Origin: Mytilinidion resinicola
Lineage: Eukaryota; Ascomycota; Dothideomycetes; Mytilinidiales; Mytilinidiaceae
Direction of reading: 5' to 3'
NCBI RefSeq assembly: GCF_010093595.1
Contig: NW_022985444.1
Coordinates: 316,676-380,675 of the forward strand
DNA length: 64,000 bases
A model generated the notes under the pieces. The model saw nothing but the letters and a program-made list of their open reading frames with translations, searched no databases and was not told where the DNA came from. The stretch's first letter is position 1; the number at the start of each line of letters is the position of its first letter. The position numbers and the translations under genes are program-made. Of the stretch, positions 1 through 9,703 are shown piece by piece.

Positions 1-602
1 AATTCCTACCTATATATAGGCAGGCCAGGCAGGAGGCACTACATGCAGGCAATATACGGGCGGGATTTGCAGCTACTGGCCTAGTTCCATACAACCCCGA
101 TCGTGTGCTATCATTGCTGCATGCCGGATATCACACGCCGCCACCCCCCTCTCTACGGCCACAATCAAATGGATACTGGACAGCCAAAACACCCCATAAT
201 ATCGCCGAGCTACAAAAGCAGACAGCCCTGCTAAAGCGCTATCGCCAGCGGCGTATGCATAGCCCACAAAGTCCAGCAGAACAGGCCCTTGGCCAAATTA
301 TCAAGGTGTGCGAAACAGCAATGTCAAACGCCGTGCTGCTTGCAAGCGAAAATGAGAAGCTGCGCATAGAGAATCAGCGCCAGAAACAAAAGAAGGCAAG
401 GAAGCGCACGTATATAGCTAGAAAGGGTATTCTATCAGGTGAAGAAGCAGCCGATCGTGCACAACCTGTACAGGAAGGGGCAGCAGAGGAGGCAGCAGAG
501 CCACCGGCCGAGCGGCCACAGCGAGCAAAACCTAGGTGCAGCATGTGCGAATCAACAGAACACAATGCACGTACGTGCCCTAGGCGGCAGGCAGCTAGCT
601 AG
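1..602 (+). CDS. C-terminal part of a pogo/Fot1-type DDE transposase, cut by window edge
   Basis: The frame is open from the first bases of the window, so the start and the DDE catalytic core lie outside it. The visible part has the GLVPYNPDRVLS segment typical of the region behind the catalytic core in fungal pogo/Fot1 (DDE_1) transposases. It continues with a basic helical stretch (residues like ASENEKLRIENQRQKQKKAR) and ends in a CX2CX4HX4C zinc knuckle (CSMCESTEHNARTCP) before the stop at 600-602. Zinc knuckles at this end are found in part of the fungal pogo family. Such enzymes cut and paste elements at TA dinucleotides. Whether the whole gene is intact cannot be judged here. A GTG at 105 is not a true start because the frame continues upstream with family-like sequence. 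Confidence 0.8.
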   Translation, partial: FLPIYRQARQEALHAGNIRAGFAATGLVPYNPDRVLSLLHAGYHTPPPPSLRPQSNGYWTAKTPHNIAELQKQTALLKRYRQRRMHSPQSPAEQALGQIIKVCETAMSNAVLLASENEKLRIENQRQKQKKARKRTYIARKGILSGEEAADRAQPVQEGAAEEAAEPPAERPQRAKPRCSMCESTEHNARTCPRRQAAS

Positions 603-715
603 TATGTAGCTGCATCAAATATATTTGTTCGTGGTGGAGTAATTCGGAATATTTGGCCTCGGTAGCGTGGTTGGGTGGGCCACTAGCTTGTGCGGGCCAC
701 TAACTTGTGGATTAC
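603..715 (+). mobile_element. Probable 3' terminal region of the pogo-type element
   Basis: Directly behind the transposase stop lies a 17-nt direct repeat, GGGCCACTAGCTTGTG at 677-692 and GGGCCACTAACTTGTGG at 694-710. Short repeats near the ends are common in pogo-like elements. The matching left end is outside the window, so the exact terminus and a TA duplication cannot be verified. Confidence 0.4.
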
Positions 716-1422
716 GTTAGCTTTGATGGCAAGCTTATTAATGCAGTTCTTGCCTCAGGCCTCCACGGCTGATGCCTTGGTCTGCAACATATTGTAGTGG
801 TACTGTAATCTATCGCTTTTCTGCTGTCCACACTTTTTGGCACTGTTCTATTGCCTCATCTTTAGGCTGGCCACATGGAAACAGGAGGTCCGTTCAGAAG
901 ATTCTCGTCCGGTACTAGCACCTTGGGTTGCGCGTCTGCAAATCTTTTTTGAGCCAGCGCACCAAACGAATCCTAGTCCCCAAAGTTTAGATATTTTCCT
1001 TCCTACTTCCTCCGTTAATGTTCATCCCCTGTAGACTATCTTCAATACTTAAAAGAGAGCCCTGCAACAACTCATCTAGGTGGCAAGCTTGCGACGAGCC
1101 TTCGTATCCTGCAAAGGGATACATCCTAAGTTTCCGAGTGGACACTCCGCACAGTGGGGAGAGTTTGGTCGCTCGGACAGTCGAGAAAAGCTTTTCTATT
1201 GACCTATCCAAGGACGAGGGATCTGGAACTGGAAAGAGTCCAGCACTTGTCAAGCCTTGTATGAACTTTCCTAGAGCTGTAGCATCGCAGTCGGAACGTT
1301 GGGGACATGGACGTTGAGCATTTTGGTAAGGATCAAGGAGTGTTAGAAAGTGTCAGAACGAACTTGGCCAATACATCTTGTCGGGAGGTCTGAATTTCAT
1401 CTGTGCAACTTAAGTCCATGCT
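716..1422. other. No recognisable gene
   Basis: Short open frames exist on both strands (for example 987-1253 on the minus strand) but none shows a known motif, a good start or introns. I see nothing supportable here. Confidence 0.5.
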
Positions 1423-2200
1423 CTAATCGTTTCGCAGCAGCGATCTCTTACCAATTATCCAGAACGGCACAGCCCCGTCCAAGTCTTCTAAGCGATCGCC
1501 AGTATCTCGGATCGCAATTTCGGTCAGTGTTTTGAACTCTTCTGATTTCTCCAGCTGCCAACAAATGTAGATCCAGGAAGCCAGATCTTGGTGAAGACTG
1601 CGAGGAATTGAAGGTCGCAGAGACTCGAACCACATTTCCGTAAAGACCTCAGCTATTTCATGGAATTCGTATTCGTCGATCACTTTGACAATTTGTAGAA
1701 GTTGACTTCTCCACTCGTCGCGGAACTCGTCTCGTCAGCCCATGTACAATGCAGAGTAGAATCTGCATTGATTCAACGTTATCATGCAGGAGAGGAATAG
1801 TTACTGCTTCTTGATCGTGTGAGATAATGTTGTCCCGAGGTTGCCCTTGAAACATGTTGTCGAAAACCTTAGAAGCAAGTGACAGGTGCTTAGACGACAC
1901 CTGCATTACAATTTCTCGTGTAGATGTCTCTGAAGATTGTGCGACTTTGCTGTCTAAGAACTCGTTGCCTGAATCGTGGTGCAGTACGATAGAGTCTGGT
2001 TGAGCTTCCTCAGCGCGAGCTTCATCGGTAGAGGTTCCGTCTGGAGGAGGATAGATGTTGCCATACCCTGAAGAGAGCAAATTCTCCGGGTCGGATTGAT
2101 CATCACTCATCTCGAGCAATAAGAAAATGTCTCCGGAGCTGTCGAAGATTGTAATATCATGGTTTGACGGCATTGTTACGATGTCGTGAAAAAGGTTCAT
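1423..2200 (-). pseudogene. BTB/POZ domain protein, frameshifted
   Basis: The ATG at 2200 opens a frame with the layout of fungal BTB/POZ proteins. An N-terminal strand (DITIFDSSGDIFLLLE) is followed by VSSKHLSLASKVFDNMF at about residue 105 and a helix ending VHGLTRRVPRRV. Family members continue with a conserved block ending near IPFWIIG. Here that block (VKVIDEYEFHEIAEVF, then SIPRSLHQDLASWIYI) is in a different frame, running to the stop at 1423. The switch lies at about 1695-1730 and needs a one-base shift; no splice signals fit an intron. BTB proteins mediate dimerisation and often feed cullin-3 ubiquitin ligases, but this copy would make only the first half. It sits among other broken genes. 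Confidence 0.7.
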
Positions 2201-2895
2201 TGATCGGAATTAGCCAAAAAAGCTGTAGGCAAGATCGTTCCCCACGAATACCCCACAGCGGTCTGTCTTCAGGTCTCATCTGCTGCACGAATGCGGCGCT
2301 AAGCAATTACGGGCTGTCCTCCGTCGACGCCTCTCGAAAGGTTTCAACACTTTCATTTTTCACTGCAGCTCGCTCTAAGCAATGGATGAGTTCATGTCCG
2401 ATGTTGACGTTAATCGCAACAGTGCAGTATGATCCAAAAGCTGCAATTTGGGCTGCTCTGTTTGGCGCTGCTCTCATTGTCGCTGTCCGCAACCATGTGA
2501 ACCAATTACAGCTTCTACTCATCCAGATCGGAGTATCTAGCTGCTTCAAAGAGCGATGTAGCGCGATGTGATTGACCGGGATAGTTGAGATGGCATACTG
2601 ACTTGCCAACGATCAATGTGAGGTGCGCAGGCTCGTGGATGATAGGTGGAGCAATTGGTGGAAGGAGAACTGCGCAACCCTCCCATGCATGTACAGTATC
2701 GTCGAATTGGAGTTCTATCAATTGACACGTCACATAGGACGAATACACTCTCTTCACCACCTCACCGCTCCTCGCCGATGCTCCTTCATAATGGCCACCC
2801 TTCAGCAATAACGAAAGCCGTTTGAAGCTGGTAGACGTTGTTGCCCACCTCATCGGCAGTCCTACCACTTCTACTCGACACACGATATTAGGACG
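2201..2895. other. No recognisable gene
   Basis: Overlapping open frames of 60-149 codons occur on both strands (2515-2964 and 2307-2609 on the minus strand). None has a motif I recognise. Confidence 0.4.
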
Positions 2896-3386
2896 TTGGA
2901 AATAGAAAATAAGAAGTTCAGCAAGGCGGTAAGAGGAACGAGCTTCATTTTTCCGTCGCTCCACCAGAAGGTTGTGAAGGCGGTCTCAAACGAGAACATC
3001 TCGACATGGTTTCACAAAGACGATAGCAACGAAGGCTCCCACGAAATATACCTAACTCATGTTATGGGCAAGTTTAAATGTAACAACAAGGCCTGTACTA
3101 AGGGTGGCTGGAATAGCAAGATGGTGGCAATATCGCAAGGAGATACTACAGGAATGGTTACAATGCTGTGGTGTTTGATCAGCGCTGCGTGGACTCTAAG
3201 CAACCAGGCACCCACATACTGGACATCAATTCATATGTTGATCGAGTCGCATATAGACGTAAGAAATGGGCAGGCGTTGCAATGGAACAGCAATGCTACG
3301 ACCCTGAAGAAGGCTCACCTCACGAGAGAGACCTCTGCGAAGGTTGTAAGAGGGGTGTTTGTCGGCAGACAAATGTCAGAGATTAA
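2896..3386 (+). pseudogene. 3CxxC-type zinc-binding domain protein, frameshifted
   Basis: The first part (FPSLHQKVVKAVSNENIS, then STWFHKDDSNEGSHEIY, then THVMGKFKCNNKACTKGGW) matches the start of the fungal 3CxxC-type zinc-binding domain. At about 3132-3150 the conserved sequence moves by one frame and continues as YRNGYNAVVFDQRC, YVDRVAYRRKKWAGVAMEQ and PPHERDLCEGCKRG-like residues up to the TAA at 3384-3386. The middle zinc motif is also damaged: family members have RCxxC, this copy has RCVDS. There is no ATG at the 5' end; the first frame opens with TTG. A functional zinc fold is unlikely. Function of the family is not established beyond zinc binding. Confidence 0.75.
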
Positions 3387-4055
3387 TTGCTGTTACAGTA
3401 GTAGAAAGTCCGACCGAATGATTTTGCATATCTTGAACGGCAGCGACGATCATGCGTTGTTCGTCAAGCCGGTCCCGAGATCAATGATTAAGGATACTCA
3501 ATACGTTGCTTTGGCGTGGGTTCTGGTCCACCCCATTTCCATCGCATTCTCTCTTCCTCCTGTGTTCACTTGTGTCGTGATTTTGAACAAGTCAATGTCA
3601 GGTCGTTCAGCGATTTTAAAAAGTGTATGGCATGATCTCGCAATGGCATGTACACTACCACTTTGACGCCCTCGCAGCCGAATAAAGGTTTTCCTTGATT
3701 CCGCCAGCATCTTATTGGTTGTAGCTGTTTGAATCTCGTGATAGCATGAAAAGCGGCAACAGCTAGTGTAAGAATGTAAAAACATTCAGCAGCAGTGAGG
3801 ATTTAAGGGGGAGGCGCATGACAAAGATCAGGAACTTTTTTGACAGCAGTACTACCACAATTTCTTCAGAACTTCCCAGAGCACTCTTGCCTCTATTCAG
3901 AACCTCTGTTCGGTTGTGGCTTTCGAAGAATTGCCCGCTGGAAAGCCATAAGTGCACCTTCTCATGTACTTGTTTGCATTTTTTGTCCTTGATACAGGAT
4001 TGTGCAAAATTGGGTCAATGGTGCGCCGCAAGTGATTACAACATTCATGGCACAC
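3387..4055. other. No recognisable gene
   Basis: Only short frames without motifs are seen between the two neighbouring pseudogenes. Confidence 0.4.
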
Positions 4056-5448
4056 TTATAGAGCGCTCCGTTTTGTGGCGAGGACATGTACTGGTCGTAT
4101 TTCTTCTTGTATGGTATTGTGTAGATGTGATATCATGTCTAGCCGGCGCAGAAGGGTTTCGATGCCAGTATCTAGGATGTGAGAAGCACGATCTGACACT
4201 CGATTTGAGCGATTCGTTCCCGAATCCGAATCATGCGCATTAATTATAGCATTACGCAATTTGATCTCTGCAGACTCAATATGAGCTGTAGCAGACTTGA
4301 TAGAAGCTGTACACGAACAGATCATTAGTGTTTTATTCGAGAAATTGAGAAAGCAAGACTGACTTTTTAGCTTAGTGTTAAGAACGTCTGTGTAAACGCT
4401 TTGGATTATTTCGCTAAATTGCATAACCTCCGGCAAGGTATCATTAGCTACCACATTCGTCTTTGACGGTGAGCACTCCTCTCTTTCCTCGTCTGCAATC
4501 ATTAGCGTTGTTGGAGCTAAAAGATGGAAGCATCAAACCTGTAAAGGGTGTAGCTCTGAGAGTGCGTAGAATGGCGCTGTCTCCTTCTCGACGAGGCTGC
4601 AAAGCCATCAAGTTAGTTGCCATCGGCAGTCTCCATCGTGGGCCGAAAAGCTGGGCGATGTCCGTTACGGCTTGAAGTTCTTCATTAGTCATCTGCTGTT
4701 TGTCGGCATTGTCTCAAAATGCCTCACAAAGACGAATTACTTCGTTTGCCCATTGTGGCTTTGTATCCTCCATCGATCTGCAAAACTCAGGCTGTAACAA
4801 GAATAGTCCTTTATCAACAAGCGCTTGTGCTGACACAATCTGACAGTTTCCGCCGATCTTGAGTGCACCCTGTGACAGATACTCTCCAAAGTAATACGAC
4901 CCTGTTAAGCTTTTATGCTTCCGGGTACGAAGCTCCTTCAAGTCTTGTAAGCGTGCATTAAATCCTCGATAGGCATCGATTAGATCCATGTCTGGTAGAA
5001 ACACCCCCTCTGGTAGAGCGGCGGTGTCGACAATGCACAACTTAATGTTTGCAAGACTTGATCCGTCCTTTCAATGTTTATGTCGGTAGATGATATACTG
5101 AAGCGCAAGCAGTGGTGAACTCGTCCAAGAGATCATATTGTCCGCGTCGACAGTAGTACCTTCCCACCGGAGGTATCTGTTAAGGGCGGCTGCCGCTTGC
5201 TCCTTGTCCTCGATGGCGAATATATCTAAATTTCTGTCCTCGCGGCGATATGTTGCAGCCTTAGACTTCACCCACACTTCATCGTTTAAGCCATCAGACC
5301 ACGGAGTGGATATGCGCATTAGATACCGAGATATGTTCTGGAACTTCTCTCGAATCCAAGCCATGTCACCAGAAGGGTTAAACAAGAGGCAGTTCGGTTC
5401 ACGGAGACTCAACGTGCTCATCGCATTTTTCAAATCACTGTGCGCCAT
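4056..5448 (-). pseudogene. DUF7587-type fungal protein with two in-frame TGA stops
   Basis: From the ATG at 5448 the frame reads a DUF7587-like protein: RYLMRISTPWSDG, DEVWVKSKAAT, LNRYLRWEGTTVDADN, ISWTSSPLLALQYIIYRH. A TGA at 5071-5073 interrupts it, yet the same frame continues with LANIKLCIVDTAALPEGVF, then SYYFGEYLSQGALKIGG, to a second TGA at 4714-4716. It then goes on again with TNEELQAVTDIAQLFGPRW to about 4500. After that the likely sequence changes frame (VVANDTLPEVMQFSEIIQ), by an unresolved intron or a frameshift, and runs to 4056. Both stops keep the family sequence on either side, so they look like point mutations in a once continuous gene. The family's function is unknown; it occurs in expanded, variable sets in filamentous ascomycetes. 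Confidence 0.7.
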
Positions 5449-6079
5449 TGTCTTCTCTTAGGACGCTTTAGCTTGCGGTTTTTTTCACACGATCCTGAGT
5501 GGTAAAGTGTGAGCACTGCTTCTGCAGAGACAACGAATACGTAAGAGGGACTTCCCAGGTTTATAGAAGACCTCCGCTAGGTCGCTTAGACAAAAGCCAC
5601 GTCCAGCAAAATAGGGAGTGTATGCACGTGGTCGCTCTTGCAGCCATAAAGTCGTAGCTCTTGGACTCAATTGGTCGTGCCAAAGACTGCCACGTCAGAG
5701 TTCAGAAGCACAGGATGCTTCTGAGATAGCGTGCATGCATAACCCCTCTTGCTGCGTGTTGCAGAATCTCACTTCCTTCCCATAACAGTGACTTATTTAA
5801 AGCGGTTACACTGAATCTCAAATGCGGCCTCCCCCTCAGCGAAGTGTGGCATCTTTTATCGATTCGACGCCAAACCACTTGTGGCATAAGCCATACCACA
5901 TCAAGTTAAGAAGCCAAGCTTCAGCCGGCGAATGATCAACCACAGGATTTTTGTAAAGACCTGTATGACAAGTTCTGATTTTCCGGAGTAAAAGCGGCAC
6001 AACTACACCTATGCCTGTCCCACTTTCTCCTCCACAATGCGGATGCTGATTAGCTACGATCCTAACTGTCCTGCGGGAG
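5449..6079. other. No recognisable gene
   Basis: Contains the upstream region of the DUF7587-type pseudogene on its left side. No motif-bearing frame was found. Confidence 0.4.
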
Positions 6080-6755
6080 ATGTACGAAGACAGCCAAATC
6101 TGTTACGCATGGGATCTGCCAATACCCGAAGGCTTTCCCACAGTACAGGATCATATGCGGTCCTGCGGCTTTGAATTAAGTCACCGTACATACCTTCGCA
6201 TCCAGCACATCGGCGATGAAACAGCGTCTGTTATCGTACCTCTTGAAAAGCTGGTCAACGAAGTTCATCCCCTGACACTGGAGTGCAGAAGCGTTTCCAT
6301 GCTCGCGGTGCTCGAAGGCCACCGGCGCGTCTTTGGCAACACAGAATTTGATCAAATTCTGCAGGGTTGGGGCTGCGACTCGCTGGATACGGCACCGATA
6401 CTGCTCGCCCCTGTTGGTCAATGCTCTGCTGGCCACGGGCTGTCAATTTTCAACCAAGCCCGTAACGGGGGTCGGTCTCGCGAGCTCACGCCTAGGGGAC
6501 CTTTTTTTCGAAGAGGCCGAGCGGCTCCTCGACCAAGAGTTGGGCGACTACTCCGTCACTACAGTTCAAGCTCTTGGCATCATGTCAAGTAGGGAGGCAA
6601 GCTGCGGTCGCGACTTGGCAAAATGTTATCATGCAGGCCAGAGCACAAGGTTGGCCCATGAAATGGGACTAAATCTAGTGGGAGATGAGGGCGACAAGGA
6701 CGACATACTTGTCCGCACAACCACCTTTTGGGGGGCGTTTGCATTGAACCAGTGA
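6080..6755 (+). pseudogene. Fragment of a fungal-specific transcription factor (middle homology region), frame-broken
   Basis: The frame ending at 6755 carries the middle homology region of Zn2Cys6 regulators: YCSPLLVNALLATGCQFS, LGDLFFEEAERLLDQE, VQALGIMSSREASCGRD, YHAGQSTRLAHEMGLNL and TTFWGAFALNQ. This region helps control activity of the regulator. It starts to look conserved at about 6380. The region 6080-6380 is open in a different frame from an ATG at 6080, with sequence I do not recognise, so the join between the two is unclear. No Zn2Cys6 DNA-binding motif is found upstream. The conserved sequence stops at a possible donor (GTGAGA at 6754) and no convincing next exon follows. Forty bases downstream begins a repeat shared with 42.3 kb, which may have removed the 3' end. 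Confidence 0.6.
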
Positions 6756-6785
6756 GATTGTTCCTCGTTCCAGTGGCATTGACTT

Positions 6786-6962
6786 AGGTTAAATTGATGT
6801 GAACTCTGCTTGTATTGTAGTGGCCGTACGGGCCGAATATATACTAATAGGAAATGGCCCACCCCCTAGGTCTTATCAGCTCAGCTGAATAGAGGCCATT
6901 TGAAAGGAATGGACACAGCTGAGAGGACCCTGGTGTAGCTGAACAGAGGGCCTCGCCACGCT
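6786..6962 (-). repeat. LTR-like dispersed repeat, copy 1
   Basis: Read on the minus strand, this stretch has several CAGCTGA/TCAGCTG motifs, then GGGGGTGGGCC, a TATA-like TAGTATATAT, and AGAGTTCACATCAATTT near 6786-6810. The same order occurs on the plus strand at about 42240-42438. The layout (short motifs, TATA box, downstream leader) resembles a solo LTR or another promoter-bearing repeat, but no termini or target duplications were defined. Confidence 0.5.
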
Positions 6963-7846
6963 GAGTGCGCGCTAGTAGCAACCAATCAAAGAACGAGAAT
7001 CAAGGAGAGAGAAAAGGGGGGGGGGGGTGCCTGTACGTAGGTGACCGTGAACCGTATGAGTTGTTGATCCTAGGTTGTAGCTGTTACAACCCGAGTCATT
7101 GGCAGTACCGTGCCACTAATCTTGCATCTCACCAAAGTGTGTGGTCTTTGACCACTAGCTCATTGCCACAGTGTTCCCGCATGCCTTGGGTCCCCTCGAA
7201 GCCTCACGTAAGACCTGGGATGGAAGTATCTCCATAGGTTCCATACACGGATGACGGCAAGTTCTTCCGAAGCCTGCAGGGCTACTGAGTATTAAAGCGG
7301 TCTAGGAACACCACAACAGACCCCGGTTGAGCAGATGTCTAATGTCCGTTCTGTCTATAGAAGCTTTTGTGAACTCGGCGAGATAGTCCACCAGTTGCTA
7401 CATCTGCTATACTCACCTAATAGGAGGCGTTTCTTCCCAAAACGCTCCAATCAGATCACATGGGACATCAGCAGGCCGCACAACTACTGTACAAACTGTC
7501 CTCGTGGGTATGATTGGGTCTGTTGGGACTATCGAACCGGAATCGCGCCCTCGAATCCGGAATATCATTGTCGCAGGCCGAGTTGTCAAACCAGGAAAGG
7601 CTGGAGTACTCGATTACCGGGCATAGGATTTTAGCAAGACAGAATACATAGAGAATCCTTCAGCAAATAGGCTGAGGAGCCTTTTTTTAACATCTATATA
7701 AGTGTGTCTATCTTTTACTACACTATACTTACGTTCGATCCTCCCAGTGCATCGCCTTGCGCCGTAGCACTCTGATTGAGCCCACTCATTCTGTCTAGAA
7801 TCGAAAAGAAACCGCTGCAAGAGTCTTGAAGGGTGTACCGTCAGAC
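6963..7846. other. Intergenic sequence with a G12 tract
   Basis: A run of 12 guanines lies at 7016-7027. Otherwise only short, motif-free frames occur. The left part may belong to the dispersed repeat at 6786-6962. Confidence 0.4.
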
Positions 7847-8749
7847 TCAAATCACCACACGAAACTTGAGCAAGTTCCCTTGAAGGATGTCCTGCTTCTT
7901 CTGCTCCAGTTCCTCCATGTCCCAGCTCACAGAGACGAATCTGCCGGAGAGCCAGTCCCGTCGCTCACGAGAGAGCCAGACCAGCGTGTCGGCAGCCAGC
8001 TCCAGCGTATCGGTCAGGACATCTTGCCTCTCTGGAGGTATGTTCATGGCTAGCTCAGTCTTGATGCCACCCGGATGGAGTGAGATGGCGATTAGACCCT
8101 GCTGATAATATTCCTTGTCTATGAACTCGGTGAGACGACAGAGAGCAAACTTGGTCGTCTGGTAGCCCGATGCGCCGGGGTACATGACGTGGGCACCACC
8201 ACTGCTGATATTGATGATTGTCTTGGTTGGTGACTTGAGCAGCAACGGCACGAAATAACGGGCGACGAGATAGGTGCCTTTGATATTGACCTCCCAAGTC
8301 CACCACCACTCACTTGGCTTGGACTCGGTGATGGGTTTCCACTCCTCCAGATAGCCGGCATTGTTGATCAAGATGTCGAGGCTGCCGCCGAGCATGTCTA
8401 CAGCGGTCTCGGTGGCCACTCGCACCGAGTCCTCCGACGTTATATCGACCTTCATGGAATGCACCAGCGGCTGGGACCGGTTTGCCTTCTTGGCGGCATC
8501 CTTGACGGCTGTCTCGACATCGGCCATGTCAGAACGAGCGACGAGCAGGATTTTCGAGCAGCCCGCGATAGCGAAGCTGATTGCGGTCGCCTTGCCGATG
8601 CCCCTGGAGGCGCCCGTGATTAAGACCGACTTGCCCGTCAGGTCGGCTTTGGCGGGATCAATAAAGGGGTAAGTATCCTTACGCACGGAGACATAGCTAG
8701 CCACAGCAGGCCAGTTGGTCTCGCGCAGGGAAGGATCCTGGGCCGACAT
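7847..8749 (-). CDS. Short-chain dehydrogenase/reductase (classical SDR), 300 aa
   Basis: A single-exon NAD(P)-dependent oxidoreductase. The Rossmann nucleotide-binding motif TGASRGIG is at residues 45-52, NNAG at 129-132, the catalytic serine in INISSGG at about 182-183 and the catalytic YQTTK (YxxxK) at 196-200. Next comes the usual HPGGIKTEL segment (PG motif). The ATG at 8749 was chosen; the frame opens four codons earlier with TTG, which is not a normal fungal start. Length fits the family, and no signal peptide is visible, so a cytosolic enzyme is likely. The substrate cannot be read from sequence. It is one of few intact genes in the first 14 kb and its frame shows no damage. Confidence 0.9.
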   Translation of the reverse strand: MSAQDPSLRETNWPAVASYVSVRKDTYPFIDPAKADLTGKSVLITGASRGIGKATAISFAIAGCSKILLVARSDMADVETAVKDAAKKANRSQPLVHSMKVDITSEDSVRVATETAVDMLGGSLDILINNAGYLEEWKPITESKPSEWWWTWEVNIKGTYLVARYFVPLLLKSPTKTIINISSGGAHVMYPGASGYQTTKFALCRLTEFIDKEYYQQGLIAISLHPGGIKTELAMNIPPERQDVLTDTLELAADTLVWLSRERRDWLSGRFVSVSWDMEELEQKKQDILQGNLLKFRVVI

Positions 8750-9031
8750 AGTGATTCTCAAGAAGAGCGTGAAGATGTAGAGCCGGGTAAGTGGATAAGG
8801 TGAGAATGTTGGGTATGTTTGGTAGCTGTGTTTGTCCTATACTGACTTGTTGCTCCATAGCTCCGATATATAAAAGCTGAGCAATTGGAACTTAGGTCAC
8901 TATTTCCGGTCCTAACTCCGGCTACTAGGCGTTGGTGCTGAGCACTAGGCGTAGCTGTCGGAATTAGTGGAGGTAGGGGTATATTCACGTTCCTCGGCGG
9001 AGATTATATTTAACTCCATAGCGACCAATAA

Positions 9032-9388
9032 CTATACACTGCAGTAGGCCTTGTGGGGAGGCTTCAGCTCCAGTAATGTGATCGGTCCACCTCGGATCCA
9101 GACGCCATCCACAGGCGCAAAGGCCGCCTTCGTGCCATCGTCAGGGTCACCACGGGGGCTGAAGCTGAGTTCAGGGCCTGGGACACCGTTAGTGCGAGCA
9201 AACGTTATGAAGTTGTTGACAATCTCTTTTATTGGCGTTACCTCCGCAACATCGGTGAAGTTGGTCAGACCTTTCTCGGATGTGATCAAAAAGTCATTGA
9301 TTGTTTTCTGTGCACCAAGGACCTCTGGTTCGGTTGGGAAGAGCTGGCAGCTGGCGTAGGAAGGGCAAAGGATCAGTGAGGAAAGCAT
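9032..9388 (-). CDS. Small possibly secreted protein, 118 aa
   Basis: The ATG at 9388 lies about 30 bases behind a TATA-like CTATATAG (plus strand 9414-9421). The protein begins with a short hydrophobic stretch (MLSSLILCPSYASC) that could be a weak signal peptide, with a possible cut near residues 13-15. The rest is hydrophilic and has only three cysteines (residues 8, 14 and close to the C terminus), so it is not a typical cysteine-rich effector. I recognise no domain. A repeat with CAGCTGA motifs lies upstream of it. It could also be the remnant of a longer protein. Confidence 0.5.
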   Translation of the reverse strand: MLSSLILCPSYASCQLFPTEPEVLGAQKTINDFLITSEKGLTNFTDVAEVTPIKEIVNNFITFARTNGVPGPELSFSPRGDPDDGTKAAFAPVDGVWIRGGPITLLELKPPHKAYCSV

Positions 9389-9703
9389 GAGTTGTATTGA
9401 GGTGCTAACGAGTGGCTATATAGTGAAGAGAGACCAGGGGTTGCAGGCGGCAACGGTGACAAAACAACAGGTGAACCTTGTCCAGCTGAGAAGTGAACCC
9501 TGTACAGCTGAGACGCGTAGACAGACGTGCGTAGGAGCATTCTAACTGGCTGCCAGAAGATGTCATTCGATAAACACTGACTTGTAATAGTTCTCCCTGC
9601 AATTAATAGCTGGATTTACTTTCGGCTGCTTAATAGATGGCTGGATCAGTGCCACAAATTCCATCAGCATACGAAGCCTGGTAGATCTCGACCGTCTCCT
9701 AGG
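9389..9703. repeat. Upstream region with a 22-bp tandem duplication
   Basis: Two adjacent 22-bp units, GTGAACCTTGTCCAGCTGAG.. at 9471-9492 and GTGAACCCTGTACAGCTGAG.. at 9493-9514, match at 19 of 22 positions. The CAGCTGAG core resembles the motifs in the dispersed repeat at 6.8 and 42.3 kb. No gene is seen in this interval. Confidence 0.55.
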
